DNA from: Miniphocaeibacter massiliensis
GTDB taxonomy: Bacteria > Bacillota > Clostridia > Tissierellales > Peptoniphilaceae
NCBI RefSeq assembly: GCF_900232905.1
Contig: NZ_OCTQ01000002.1
Span: 186,001 to 250,000 of the forward strand
Length of the DNA stretch: 64,000 bases
Direction of reading: 5' to 3'
Part shown: piece after piece, positions 11,606 to 20,185 of the stretch
Position numbering within the stretch: position 1 is the first letter of the stretch
Layout of the letters: each line of letters begins with the position of its first letter
Translations under genes and position numbers: made by a program
The notes under the pieces: model-generated
Databases searched by the model: none
Told to the model about the DNA's origin: nothing
Seen by the model: the letters and a program-made list of their open reading frames with translations, nothing else

Positions 11606-13276
11606 CTAGAATAGACCAACAATTTCCCCAGTTGGTAAAACATCTATGTTATTTGCAGCTGGCACTTTTGGAAGTCCAGGCATAGTCATTATATCACCTG
11701 TTAAAACAACAATAAAGCCTGCCCCTCTAGATACTCTTAAATCTCTTACTGTAACAGTAAATCCTGTTGGTGCTCCTAATAACTTAGGATCATCTGAGAA
11801 AGAATATTGAGTTTTAGCCATACATACTGGATAATTTTCTAAACCTAAATCTGAAATTTCTTTTAATTTCTTTTTAGCCTTTGATGTGAAGTCTACGCCA
11901 TCTCCACCGTATATATTTTTAACAATTGTTTCTATCTTTTCTTCTATAGATTTACTATCATCATATAAATAATGGAAGTTATTTTCGCTATTTTCTACTT
12001 TATCTACTACAATTTTCGCTAAATCAACAGCGCCTTCTCCACCTTTTGCCCAAACGTCACAAATAACAGCTACTGTTCCCGCTTCTGTAGTCAATTCTTT
12101 TAATAATTCAACTTCTTTTTCTGTGTCAGTTGGGAATTTATTTATTGCAACAACAACTGGAATTCCAAAGCTACCCATATTTTTAATATGTCTCTTTAAG
12201 TTTTCAAAACCTTTAGCTAATGCTTCTAGATTTTCTGTTCCTAAGTCTGCCTTAGCAACTCCCCCGTGATGTTTTAAAGCTCTTACTGTTGCAACTATTA
12301 CTGTTGCATCTGGAGTTATTCCTCCTAAACGGCATTTAATATCGAAGAATTTTTCTGCTCCTAAATCACCACCAAATCCAGCTTCTGTAACAGTATAATC
12401 TGCTAATTTCATAGCCAATTTTGTAGCTACTACAGAGTTACAACCATGTGCAATATTTGCAAAAGGTCCACCATGTAAAATAGCAGGAGTATTTTCTAAA
12501 GTTTGAACTAAGTTAGGGTTAATAGCATCTTTCATTATTAAAGCTACTGCACCTTCTGCTTTTATATCTTTTGCATAAACTGGTTTTCCATCATAAGTAT
12601 AAGCAATTAAAATATTAGAAATTCTTTCCTTTAAATCTTCTAAACTTGTACTTAAGCATAAAATTGCCATTACTTCTGAAGCTACTGTAATATCAAATCC
12701 ATCTTCTCTTGGAACACCATTAGGTTTTCCACCCAACCCAACTACAATATTTCTTAAAGCTCTATCGTTCATATCTAGAACTCTCTTCCACAATATTCTT
12801 CTAGGATCAATATTTAATTCATTTCCTTGTTGCAAGTGGTTGTCTAATAATGCTGATATTAAGTTATTAGCTGTAGTTATAGCATGGAAATCTCCTGTAA
12901 AATGCATATTTATATCTTCCATTGGAACTACTTGTGCGTATCCTCCACCAGCTGCTCCACCTTTAACTCCAAAACTAGGTCCTAAAGAAGGTTCTCTTAA
13001 AGCTGAAATTGCAGTTTTGCCAATTTTATTAATCCCCATTGATAAACCTACATTCATAGTAGTTTTACCTTCTCCTGCTGGAGTTGGATTAATTGCTGTA
13101 ACTAAGATCAACTTACCATCTTCTTTATCTTTTAATCTATCTAGTAATGTTAAATCTACTTTAGCTTTGTAATTTCCGTATAAATATAAATCATCTTCCT
13201 TTATGCCTAAACGTTTGCCTATCTCTATAATTGGTTCCATTTTGGCTTCTTGAGCTATCTGTACGTCTGTTTTCAT
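11606..13276 (-). CDS. fhs: Formate--tetrahydrofolate ligase
   Basis: ATP-dependent synthesis of 10-formyl-tetrahydrofolate from formate and THF, which feeds purine, fMet and one-carbon metabolism in anaerobes. Length of 556 aa is standard. The P-loop is [11 protein letters not shown] near residues 63-73. Other family signatures are [23 protein letters not shown] (cut here only for length) and the C-terminal [16 protein letters not shown]. It has a good upstream promoter and an AAGGAGG ribosome site 8 nt before ATG. Cotranscribed with the YerC-type gene. Confidence 0.98.
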   Translation of the reverse strand: MKTDVQIAQEAKMEPIIEIGKRLGIKEDDLYLYGNYKAKVDLTLLDRLKDKEDGKLILVTAINPTPAGEGKTTMNVGLSMGINKIGKTAISALREPSLGPSFGVKGGAAGGGYAQVVPMEDINMHFTGDFHAITTANNLISALLDNHLQQGNELNIDPRRILWKRVLDMNDRALRNIVVGLGGKPNGVPREDGFDITVASEVMAILCLSTSLEDLKERISNILIAYTYDGKPVYAKDIKAEGAVALIMKDAINPNLVQTLENTPAILHGGPFANIAHGCNSVVATKLAMKLADYTVTEAGFGGDLGAEKFFDIKCRLGGITPDATVIVATVRALKHHGGVAKADLGTENLEALAKGFENLKRHIKNMGSFGIPVVVAINKFPTDTEKEVELLKELTTEAGTVAVICDVWAKGGEGAVDLAKIVVDKVENSENNFHYLYDDSKSIEEKIETIVKNIYGGDGVDFTSKAKKKLKEISDLGLENYPVCMAKTQYSFSDDPKLLGAPTGFTVTVRDLRVSRGAGFIVVLTGDIMTMPGLPKVPAANNIDVLPTGEIVGLF

Positions 13277-13309
13277 TTTATGCCTCCTTAAATTCTTTCC
13301 TGTATTAAT

Positions 13310-13338
13310 ATAATAACAACTTTTTCTAAGTAAAGCAA
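13310..13338 (-). promoter_or_regulatory. Promoter of fhs
   Basis: Minus-strand TTGCTT (13338-13333), 17-nt spacer, TATTAT (13315-13310), about 35 nt upstream of the fhs ATG. Confidence 0.65.
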
Positions 13339-13408
13339 TAGCAACAAAAAATATTAAGTATTTTTAATATTTAAAGTCCGAATGTACTTAATTAAGATTA
13401 CCAATAAG

Positions 13409-13456
13409 TTAATGGATCAAGTAAAGGACTTTATAGTGATTTACTTGATCCATTAA
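13409..13456 (-). terminator. Long hairpin after typA
   Basis: A perfect 17-bp inverted repeat (13409-13425 with 13440-13456) around a 14-nt loop, starting 3 nt after the typA stop codon. The stem carries GGATCAAGTAAA. It lacks a T-run on the minus strand (followed by AACTTATTGG), so it may act as an RNA 3'-end stabiliser or weak terminator rather than a standard intrinsic terminator. Confidence 0.5.
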
Positions 13457-13458
13457 AA

Positions 13459-15291
13459 TTATTTTTTGTTCTTTTTAGATTTATACCTTAAATCTGCATT
13501 TAATATTTTCTTTCTAAGTCTAAAGCTTTTTGGAGTTATTTCTACTAATTCATCTTCTTCAATAAATTCTAAAAGTTCTTCTAAACTCATACGTTTTGGA
13601 GGTGATAATTTTAAAGCCTCATCTGCTGAGCTAGATCTAATATTTGTTTGTGCTTTTTTCTTACAAACATTTACCTCAAGATCTAATCCTTTAGGGTTAG
13701 ATCCAATTACCATTCCTTCGTATACTTCTTCACCTGCAGCTACAAATAGAATCCCTCTGCTTTGTGCAGCATTTAATCCATATGCTGATGCTTGTCCTGT
13801 TTCAAACGAAATCAAAGATCCTGTACTACGTCTAGGTATATCTCCTCTTAATAGTGCATATTCTTTAAATTCAGAATTCATTACTCCACTACCTTTGGTA
13901 TCAGAAATAAATTCTTGACCATATCCTATTAATCCTCTAGTAGGTATATCAAATTCCAGTCTTGTATATCCACCTTGAGATGGTTTCATATTTGTTAGCT
14001 CAGCTTTTCTTTGACCCAATTTTTCTATTATTGTTCCAACAAACTCTTCATCTACATCAATAGTTATTGACTCTATAGGTTCTAATGTTTTTCCATCTTC
14101 ATCTTTTTTAAATAAAACTTCTGGTTTAGAGACTTGGAATTCATAGCCTTCTCTTCTCAAGTTTTCTATTAATACAGAAAGATGTAACTCTCCTCTTCCA
14201 CTAACTCTAAATGAATCAGTGCTACCTGTTTCTTCAACTCTTAAACTTACATCTGTTTCCAGCTCTTTGAATAGCCTATTTCTTATTTGCCTACTTGTTA
14301 CAAATTTACCTTCTCTACCTGCAAATGGACTATTATTAACTAAAAAATTCATCGCTAGAGTTGGTTCTGAAATTTTTACAAAAGGTAGTGCCCTTACATC
14401 TTCTGGTGAACAAATAGTATCTCCTATACTTATTCCTTCAACTCCTGTAACTGCTACAATGTTTCCTACTGAAGATTCATTAACTTGAATTCTTTCTAAT
14501 CCTTCAAACTCATATATATTAGTTATGTTTATTTTTTGGTTCGTTTCTTTATTATTATAGTTAACTATATATGCTAAATCATGTTCTTTTATAGAACCAG
14601 CCTCTATTTTACCAATACCTATTCTTCCTACATATTCACTATAATCTGTTGTAGATATTAATAGTTTAAGTGGCTTATTTATATCCCCTTTTGGTTCTGG
14701 TATATAGTCTATTATAGTTTCTAACAACACAGACATATCATTAGTTTTTTCATTATAATTTTTCGTAGCATAACCTTCTCTTGCAGATGCAAATATAAAT
14801 GGGGAGTCCAAATATTCTTCTCCAGCATTTAATTGAATAAATAAATCTAAAATCTCATCTATTATTTCTTCAGGCCTTGCTTCTTTTCTATCTATCTTAT
14901 TTATACATACTATTGCAGGTAAATTTAATTCAAAAGCTTTCTTTAGCACAAACTTAGTTTGTGGCATTGGTCCTTCAAAAGCATCTACGACTAAAACTAC
15001 CCCATCTGCCATCATAAGAACACGCTCGACTTCTCCACCGAAATCAGCATGTCCTGGAGTATCTATTATATTTATCTTATAATCTTCATACTTAACAGCT
15101 GTATTTTTTGAAAGAATAGTTATTCCTCTTTCTCTTTCAATATCGTTACTATCCATTACTCTGTCTTTTACATCTTGGTTTTTTCTAAATACACCACTAG
15201 ATTTCAATAATCCATCTACTAGTGTAGTTTTTCCATGATCAACATGGGCTATTATTGCAACATTTCTTATCTTGTTTTTTAATGACATCAT
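13459..15291 (-). CDS. typA: Ribosome-associated translational GTPase TypA/BipA
   Basis: EF-G-like GTPase involved in late 50S subunit assembly and stress adaptation. 610 aa, the usual length. G1 is AHVDHGKTT (residues 15-23), switch region RGITI, G3 DTPGHADFGGEV, G4 NKIDR, G5 region SAREG. The TypA-specific C-terminal domain is present (GLIGYGQEF, then GQASAYGL, GSNPKGLDLEVNVCK). Two adjacent ATG codons are possible starts; the AGGAAG site fits either. A lone gene between the ATPase gene and the long hairpin. Confidence 0.97.
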   Translation of the reverse strand: MMSLKNKIRNVAIIAHVDHGKTTLVDGLLKSSGVFRKNQDVKDRVMDSNDIERERGITILSKNTAVKYEDYKINIIDTPGHADFGGEVERVLMMADGVVLVVDAFEGPMPQTKFVLKKAFELNLPAIVCINKIDRKEARPEEIIDEILDLFIQLNAGEEYLDSPFIFASAREGYATKNYNEKTNDMSVLLETIIDYIPEPKGDINKPLKLLISTTDYSEYVGRIGIGKIEAGSIKEHDLAYIVNYNNKETNQKINITNIYEFEGLERIQVNESSVGNIVAVTGVEGISIGDTICSPEDVRALPFVKISEPTLAMNFLVNNSPFAGREGKFVTSRQIRNRLFKELETDVSLRVEETGSTDSFRVSGRGELHLSVLIENLRREGYEFQVSKPEVLFKKDEDGKTLEPIESITIDVDEEFVGTIIEKLGQRKAELTNMKPSQGGYTRLEFDIPTRGLIGYGQEFISDTKGSGVMNSEFKEYALLRGDIPRRSTGSLISFETGQASAYGLNAAQSRGILFVAAGEEVYEGMVIGSNPKGLDLEVNVCKKKAQTNIRSSSADEALKLSPPKRMSLEELLEFIEEDELVEITPKSFRLRKKILNADLRYKSKKNKK

Positions 15292-15355
15292 TTCACTTCC
15301 TTAATATTCAACTTTAAAAGTATAACACTAATTGGCAAAAAAAAATAGAAGCTGT

Positions 15356-15754
15356 TTATAAATACAACTCAGCTACTATTTCATTTTTATTAATTATTAA
15401 TTTATCTGTAAGTTTTTTTACTATAAATAACCCTCTACCATAAGTTTTATCTATATCTAAAGTATATTTTTCTGAATCACACTCTATTCCATTGCCTTGA
15501 TCTTTTACCCGTATTGCTATTTTTTTATTTTTTTCTATTTCCACACAAAGATAAACTTTTTTATTGCAGTCACATTTATTACCATGCTCTACTCCATTTA
15601 CCATTAGCTCTGCAATTATAAGTCTTAAATTATATAGTAATTCTTCATTATCAAAATATCTAGAAATATTATTAGTCATAATTTTAGCAATGTTTGTAGC
15701 ATTTAACACATTACTATTAATATATTCCTCAAATTTATACATCCCTATCACCAT
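15356..15754 (-). CDS. Anti-sigma-factor-type ATP-binding protein (HATPase_c_2)
   Basis: 132-aa GHKL ATPase domain of the RsbW/SpoIIAB type. The N-box is IIAELMVNGVEHGN (Asn near 53), the G1 box VKDQGNGIE and the G2 box YGRGLFIVKKL. Proteins of this kind bind and inhibit sigma factors or act as serine kinases on STAS-domain anti-anti-sigma proteins. No sigma-factor, STAS or PP2C gene lies next to it, so its partner is unknown. The start ATG at 15754 has GGGG about ten bases upstream; a second in-frame ATG follows four codons later. Confidence 0.8.
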   Translation of the reverse strand: MVIGMYKFEEYINSNVLNATNIAKIMTNNISRYFDNEELLYNLRLIIAELMVNGVEHGNKCDCNKKVYLCVEIEKNKKIAIRVKDQGNGIECDSEKYTLDIDKTYGRGLFIVKKLTDKLIINKNEIVAELYL

Positions 15755-15846
15755 TCTATTTTTACCCCAAGTTTTAAAATATATAACAAATATTTGGCAT
15801 ATAAATATTAATATATTTATTAAGTGTTTAATAAAATATTTTAGGG

Positions 15847-15852
15847 TATAAT
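15847..15852 (+). promoter_or_regulatory. -10 element of the rubredoxin promoter
   Basis: Perfect TATAAT at 15847-15852, about 35 nt upstream of the rubredoxin ATG. The -35 is poor (TGTTTA with a 16-nt spacer). Confidence 0.5.
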
Positions 15853-15887
15853 TGTAATGTAGAGTTATGAAAGGAGAGGATATTATT

Positions 15888-16049
15888 ATGAAAAGATATG
15901 TTTGTCAACCTTGTGGTTATATTTATGATCCAGCTGAAGGAGATTCTGAAGCTGATATAGCTCCAGGTACAGCTTTTGAAAACCTTCCTGAAGACTGGGT
16001 ATGTCCAGTTTGTGGAGCTGAAAAAGATATGTTCGAACCAGAAGATTAA
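15888..16049 (+). CDS. Rubredoxin
   Basis: Small one-iron electron carrier. The start ATG at 15888 follows AAAGGAGAGG and gives 53 residues; an upstream in-frame ATG would put the ribosome site inside the gene, so it is rejected. Iron ligands are C6, C9 (CQPCGY) and C39, C42 (CPVCG), with the usual aromatic and acidic pattern YDPAEGD and LPEDWVCP. It has its own promoter and terminator and is not next to a partner, so the redox partner cannot be named. Rubredoxins in anaerobes commonly serve oxygen or peroxide detoxification. Confidence 0.97.
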   Translation: MKRYVCQPCGYIYDPAEGDSEADIAPGTAFENLPEDWVCPVCGAEKDMFEPED

Positions 16050-16062
16050 TTAAATTATTTAT

Positions 16063-16094
16063 AAAAGTGACTTTAAAGTCACTTTTATTTTTTT
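16063..16094 (+). terminator. Terminator of rubredoxin gene
   Basis: Stem AAAAGTGACTT/AAGTCACTTTT (16063-16073 with 16076-16086) followed by ATTTTTTT on the plus strand. Confidence 0.85.
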
Positions 16095-16123
16095 ACAAAA
16101 AAAGAAGTGCATAAGCACTTCCT
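16094..16123 (-). terminator. Terminator after engB
   Basis: Stem GAAGTGC/GCACTTC (16104-16110 with 16115-16121), 4-nt loop, with TTTTTTTGT following on the minus strand. It faces the rubredoxin terminator, so the two convergent genes each have their own. Confidence 0.85.
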
Positions 16124-16127
16124 TATT

Positions 16128-16733
16128 TTAATCAAATCCTTCACCAAACTCTATAATATTTTCTATTTGTTTTAGTACCAATTCTAAATTGATCTTTTTT
16201 TCTGAGCTATATGGAATAATTAAATCTAGATCTTTCACCTCTAAAGTTTCTGCTATTGTTTCTAAATTTTTTTTCCACTTATTTTTAGATATCTTATCTA
16301 GTTTATTGGCAATTACAAAACCTGTAAATCCAAATGACAAAATCCATTTATACATCTGAATATCATTAGCTGTAGGCTTGTGTCTTATATCCACAACTAG
16401 AATTACTTCATACAAATTATTTCTATTATTTAGATAAGTTTCTATTATTTTAGCCCAGTTATCTTTTTCTGATTTAGATACTGAAGCATACCCATAACCT
16501 GGTAAATCTACAAGTCTAAATTCTTCATTAATATTATAAAAATTTACCGTTCTCGTTTTTCCTGGTTTAGAACTTGTCCTAGCTAAATTCTTCCTATTAA
16601 TTACTGAATTTATAAAGCTAGACTTTCCTACATTAGACCTTCCAGCAAATGCTATCTCTGGCACATTCTCCTCTGGATACTGACTTAGCGTCGCTGCAAT
16701 TGTATCCAATCTACTACTTTTTATTTTCATCAT
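16128..16733 (-). CDS. engB: Ribosome biogenesis GTP-binding protein YsxC/EngB
   Basis: Essential GTPase for 50S subunit assembly. 201 aa. G1 GRSNVGKSS at residues 31-39, G2 region KPGKTRTVNFY, G3 DLPGYGYA, G4 NKLDK and G5 PYSSEKK are all present. It lies 18 nt after ferritin on the same strand, so it could be read through from the ferritin promoter; no separate promoter is obvious. A strong terminator follows. Confidence 0.96.
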   Translation of the reverse strand: MMKIKSSRLDTIAATLSQYPEENVPEIAFAGRSNVGKSSFINSVINRKNLARTSSKPGKTRTVNFYNINEEFRLVDLPGYGYASVSKSEKDNWAKIIETYLNNRNNLYEVILVVDIRHKPTANDIQMYKWILSFGFTGFVIANKLDKISKNKWKKNLETIAETLEVKDLDLIIPYSSEKKINLELVLKQIENIIEFGEGFD

Positions 16734-16751
16734 TACTCCATTTTTAATGGA

Positions 16752-17240
16752 TTATTGTCTAGCTGCCATTTCATTATTGAATATATATAATCCTGACATA
16801 CTTCCATTTATTCTTTCTAATCTTTCTATAATGTCATTAAAAGATGCTTCTTCCTCAACTTGCTCTGATATATACCAACGTAATAGGTCTTCTGTTGCAT
16901 AATCGTTAATATCCCTAGCTTCTTCAAATAACATTCTTATTCTTGATGTAACTAGTTTTTCATGCTCTAGTGCTGATTTGAATATATCTTCTAAACTGTC
17001 ATACTCAGATTTTGGTTCAGCAATAGCCTTTAATTTTACATTATAGCCTAAATCTAAAAGATAAGCTTTTAATTTATCTGCATGTTCTAATTCTTCTGCT
17101 TCTTGTTTATATAAGAAATTCGCATATCCTGACCAACTATTTATTTCACACCAATGAGCCATAGCCCTGTAAATATAAGCTGATTCTAATTCAAAATTAT
17201 ACTGTTCATTTAGATTGTTTAATAAATTTTTGTTATCCAT
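16752..17240 (-). CDS. Ferritin
   Basis: Iron-storage protein of the bacterial FtnA type; 162 aa from the ATG at 17240, which has AAGGAGAT seven bases upstream (an upstream start used by the longer frame has none). Ferroxidase-site residues E17, E50 and H53 are visible in YNFELES and EAEELEHADK, with further Glu/Gln in ALEHEKLV and WYISEQVEEE. It stores iron as ferric mineral and limits Fenton damage. Divergent from the S41 gene; engB follows on the same strand. Confidence 0.95.
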   Translation of the reverse strand: MDNKNLLNNLNEQYNFELESAYIYRAMAHWCEINSWSGYANFLYKQEAEELEHADKLKAYLLDLGYNVKLKAIAEPKSEYDSLEDIFKSALEHEKLVTSRIRMLFEEARDINDYATEDLLRWYISEQVEEEASFNDIIERLERINGSMSGLYIFNNEMAARQ

Positions 17241-17329
17241 TTTTATCTCCTTCTTTACTTTTATTATTTTCAATATATAAATTTAAATAAATTCACATAT
17301 TCATACTAACTTAAATAACCTGCTCCAAT

Positions 17330-17357
17330 ATTATACCCTATTATCTGTTAAAATAAC
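17330..17357 (-). promoter_or_regulatory. Promoter of ferritin
   Basis: Minus-strand GTTATT (17357-17352), 16-nt spacer, TATAAT (17335-17330). It would leave an 80-nt leader before the ferritin ATG. I see no convincing Fur-box palindrome. Confidence 0.45.
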
Positions 17358-17399
17358 TACATAATCTATTGATTTTTAGAATATTACATTGATTTATAG

Positions 17400-17405
17400 T
17401 ATAAT
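17400..17405 (+). promoter_or_regulatory. -10 element of the S41 peptidase-like gene
   Basis: TATAAT at 17400-17405, 45 nt before the ATG, with a weak -35 (TAGAAT, about 17 nt upstream). Divergent from the ferritin promoter. Confidence 0.4.
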
Positions 17406-17449
17406 ATTAACAATAATTGTGTAATTTATCAGCTATTAGGAGAAAATTT

Positions 17450-18679
17450 ATGAAAAAAAATAAAAAACGTAAAAGTAATAAAAATATAAGTTTAATCTTT
17501 CTGTTTTACTTACTTGTATTCATAACAACCTTGTTAATATATAAACCTAATGAGTTAGATATAAACTCAACAGAGAGTGGTGAAATAATAACTCTAGACA
17601 AAAATAAAAAACAAGAAGAGTTTGATTTTATAGTAGAATTTTTAAAAAATGATTATCCATATTTATCTATTAACGAAAAATATATTAACAATACTTTAGA
17701 TAATATAATTTCAAATTATGAAAATAAATTGTTAGAAACAAAAAGTGATGTTGAATATGAAAAAACATTGCTAGATTTTTTCGAAGAATTTAAACAGCCG
17801 AATTTATTTCTAATAGACTCAAAAAAATACTTTACTTATAAATCACAATTAGAGGATAATTCCGACTCGCCGTGGTCTTTAGTCTTAAATGATAAAAATG
17901 TATTAGCAAGGTATAGTGAATATAAAGACACTTCTGATGATACTTCTTCAGAAAGTGGAATATCTATGGAAATAATAAACGAAAATAAAACAGCTTATAT
18001 TAAAATACAAGATTTTAATCCTCTAGCTATAAAAAAAGATTCTAGTTTATTAACTGAATTTATTAATGGATTAGATGGTTATTCCCATTTAATTATTGAT
18101 ATAAGGGATAATAATGGTTCTTCTATAGAATATTTATTTGAAAATATAATTACCCCTTTAGCACATAATACCTTGGTTATGAATTCGGTTATTCTAGAAA
18201 AAAATGAAAAATACTCAGAATTTTTAGACTACTATAATTCATATAGTTATTTTGACCTTGATGATAAATTTTATAAATCCAATAAAATATCTGGTAAAGA
18301 TATAAGCAATGATAAATTAGAAAATTTTCCTCTTTACAAAGAATATAAAATAAGAATACAGGAAAATAAAGATAATTTATTTGACGGAGAAATTTATATA
18401 CTTCAAAATAAAAATACAAGTAACGCTGCTGACTTTTTAAGTCAATTTTCTAATATTACAGATTTTGCAACCACCGTTGGACAGTTCACTTCTGGAAATG
18501 GTATTAATTTAAATAATGCATTTATAAAGTTACCTTACAGTAATTTTGTAATATCTACCCCTATTGGAATGGGTATAAACGAAGAAGGTTCTGCAAACAC
18601 AGAATATGGTACATATCCTGAAATAGAAATAAAAGAAAATTCTGACTCTTTAGAAGTTTTACTAGAAATGCTAGATTAG
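17450..18679 (+). CDS. S41 family peptidase-like protein, membrane-anchored
   Basis: 409 aa from ATG 17450 (AGGAGA seven bases before). A basic N-terminus is followed by one hydrophobic anchor (about residues 13-30), so the rest is probably outside the cell. The C-terminal half resembles tail-specific (S41) proteases: HLIIDIRDNNGSSIEYL, then the nucleophile-type motif NTSNAADFL with S324, and VGQFTSGNGI. The usual lysine of the GKG motif of CtpA-type enzymes is Asn here (SGNG). No PDZ domain is apparent. It may be a Ser-based hydrolase of the non-CtpA branch or an inactive relative; substrate unknown. Confidence 0.75.
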   Translation: MKKNKKRKSNKNISLIFLFYLLVFITTLLIYKPNELDINSTESGEIITLDKNKKQEEFDFIVEFLKNDYPYLSINEKYINNTLDNIISNYENKLLETKSDVEYEKTLLDFFEEFKQPNLFLIDSKKYFTYKSQLEDNSDSPWSLVLNDKNVLARYSEYKDTSDDTSSESGISMEIINENKTAYIKIQDFNPLAIKKDSSLLTEFINGLDGYSHLIIDIRDNNGSSIEYLFENIITPLAHNTLVMNSVILEKNEKYSEFLDYYNSYSYFDLDDKFYKSNKISGKDISNDKLENFPLYKEYKIRIQENKDNLFDGEIYILQNKNTSNAADFLSQFSNITDFATTVGQFTSGNGINLNNAFIKLPYSNFVISTPIGMGINEEGSANTEYGTYPEIEIKENSDSLEVLLEMLD

Positions 18680-18696
18680 TAGCATTTCTTTTTTTA
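18664..18696 (+). terminator. Terminator between the S41 and PIG-L genes
   Basis: Stem AGAAATGCTA/TAGCATTTCT (18664-18673 with 18680-18689), 6-nt loop, followed by TTTTTTT on the plus strand. It overlaps the S41 stop codon and abuts the end of the convergent PIG-L gene. Confidence 0.85.
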
Positions 18697-19593
18697 TTTG
18701 TTAAGTAATTTATCATACATTTGTTGAAGTCTATCTTCATTCTTGTAAATTTTATAAAAAGATCTATGATTTCCTATTCTGTAAAGTATTTGTTCGTCAG
18801 TATTTGATTCATTAAGTTTTGAAAATAAATTTAAGTATTCGTTCTTATCTAGTTTCGAAAAAAATTCTAAAGGATTATTATTTTTTATCGCTAGACCTTT
18901 ATATTTATTAAGTTGATTAAATATATCAAAATCCATTGTATGTTTCTGACTTTCAAAAATGTTATATAAATTATATTTTTCTTTTAAATCTATTTCAAAA
19001 TATGAATTTACAATTGAACAAGGCAATAAATTACTAACCTCATACAAAAAAATATTACCTTTAAAGTCAACTCTTTGTAAAGAAAAATATAATATCCTGT
19101 TAATCCATCTATGTTCAGTATGTGCATCAAATGGCGATACTATGAATATATTATCATATTTTTTAGATATTAATTTTTCTTCTAATTCTATTACTGCAAA
19201 TTCCTTATAATTTTCAACATCGTTATTCTTAACTTCTAGTATTGATAAATCATTTAATTTGAGTACTTCTTTTAATTTATAGGCTTCTTCTTTTCTAAGT
19301 TCCTTAGTATTTTGTTCCTTCTTGCTTAAACTTCCTCCACTGTCTGTCATGTATAATAAATCTACAGTTTTATTATTAAGAGTATTTTTTAAAAATATTC
19401 CTCCTAATCCTATAACTTCATCATCTACATGTGGAACTAAAACTAATGTATTTTTTAAAGATTTATTTAAATCCATCTTAACTAGATTTTCTTTATCCAC
19501 TTGGTAGTTAGTATATATTTTTTTTATTTCACTAATATTTTTCAATTTTATTGGATAATATAGCAATTTAGCTAATATATCTTTAATTCCCAT
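18694..19593 (-). CDS. PIG-L family deacetylase
   Basis: Zinc-dependent deacetylase of the LmbE/PIG-L fold, which removes N-acetyl groups from sugar-linked GlcNAc-type substrates. The metal motif PHVDDE is at residues 54-59 and the second site in SPFDAHTEHR near residue 155. 299 aa, with an N-terminal extension before the fold and a C-terminal helical region. It overlaps the preceding GNAT gene by 11 nt. Together with two acetyltransferases and a YfhO protein it suggests changes to acetylation of a cell-surface glycan; the actual substrate is not shown. Confidence 0.9.
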   Translation of the reverse strand: MGIKDILAKLLYYPIKLKNISEIKKIYTNYQVDKENLVKMDLNKSLKNTLVLVPHVDDEVIGLGGIFLKNTLNNKTVDLLYMTDSGGSLSKKEQNTKELRKEEAYKLKEVLKLNDLSILEVKNNDVENYKEFAVIELEEKLISKKYDNIFIVSPFDAHTEHRWINRILYFSLQRVDFKGNIFLYEVSNLLPCSIVNSYFEIDLKEKYNLYNIFESQKHTMDFDIFNQLNKYKGLAIKNNNPLEFFSKLDKNEYLNLFSKLNESNTDEQILYRIGNHRSFYKIYKNEDRLQQMYDKLLNK

Positions 19594-20185
19594 TATTTAT
19601 TACCACTTTTCTAAATTTTTTTCCGAATAATTTTAATATAAAAATTTTACCATAATTTTCAAATCCAATTTTATAAAACATTCCCTTAGACTTAAAATTT
19701 ATATTATCTACAATAACGTATATAATTTTATATTTTCCTAAAGAATTTTGTAAAATAGAATCTATTAAATTTGTTCCTAATCCAAATTTCCTGTATTTTT
19801 CAAAAATATAAACATCATAAATATATAGTTCATCATGACTCAATTTGCTTTCATAGCCTGTCAGTCCTTCTTTTATTTCTTCTGTCATAGTCCAGCTATA
19901 ACCAGCTATCTCGTCTTCGTAATATATGACATATCCAATATTATTTAAACTATCTATCTTTTCATAAAATTGTTTATATTTAGTATGAGTAAATTCTTCT
20001 GTGCTCTCTTTTAATTCTTCTATTATTTCCCTATTTATTTTTTTTATTTTATAAATCGTTTTTTTTATTTGTAATTTTTCAATATTTAACTTCATTAAAT
20101 AATTCTTAGAATAAAATCTACTAGACAAAGAAATAAATACTCCCTTTATTCCCTTGTCCTTAATTTTTTTTAAAATCTTATTCAT
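19583..20185 (-). CDS. GNAT family N-acetyltransferase
   Basis: 200-aa GNAT-fold protein. The acetyl-CoA binding motif A is visible as YRKFGLGTNLIDSIL (about residues 135-150), preceded by the beta strand LYIYDVYIFEKY. The first 60 residues are basic and hydrophilic (KILKKIKDKGIKGV), which may be a docking segment. It shares its first base with the end of the upstream FemAB-like gene and overlaps PIG-L by 11 nt, so the three are translated together. Likely to act on the same glycan or lipid-linked sugar as its neighbours (inference). Confidence 0.85.
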   Translation of the reverse strand: MNKILKKIKDKGIKGVFISLSSRFYSKNYLMKLNIEKLQIKKTIYKIKKINREIIEELKESTEEFTHTKYKQFYEKIDSLNNIGYVIYYEDEIAGYSWTMTEEIKEGLTGYESKLSHDELYIYDVYIFEKYRKFGLGTNLIDSILQNSLGKYKIIYVIVDNINFKSKGMFYKIGFENYGKIFILKLFGKKFRKVVINNGN

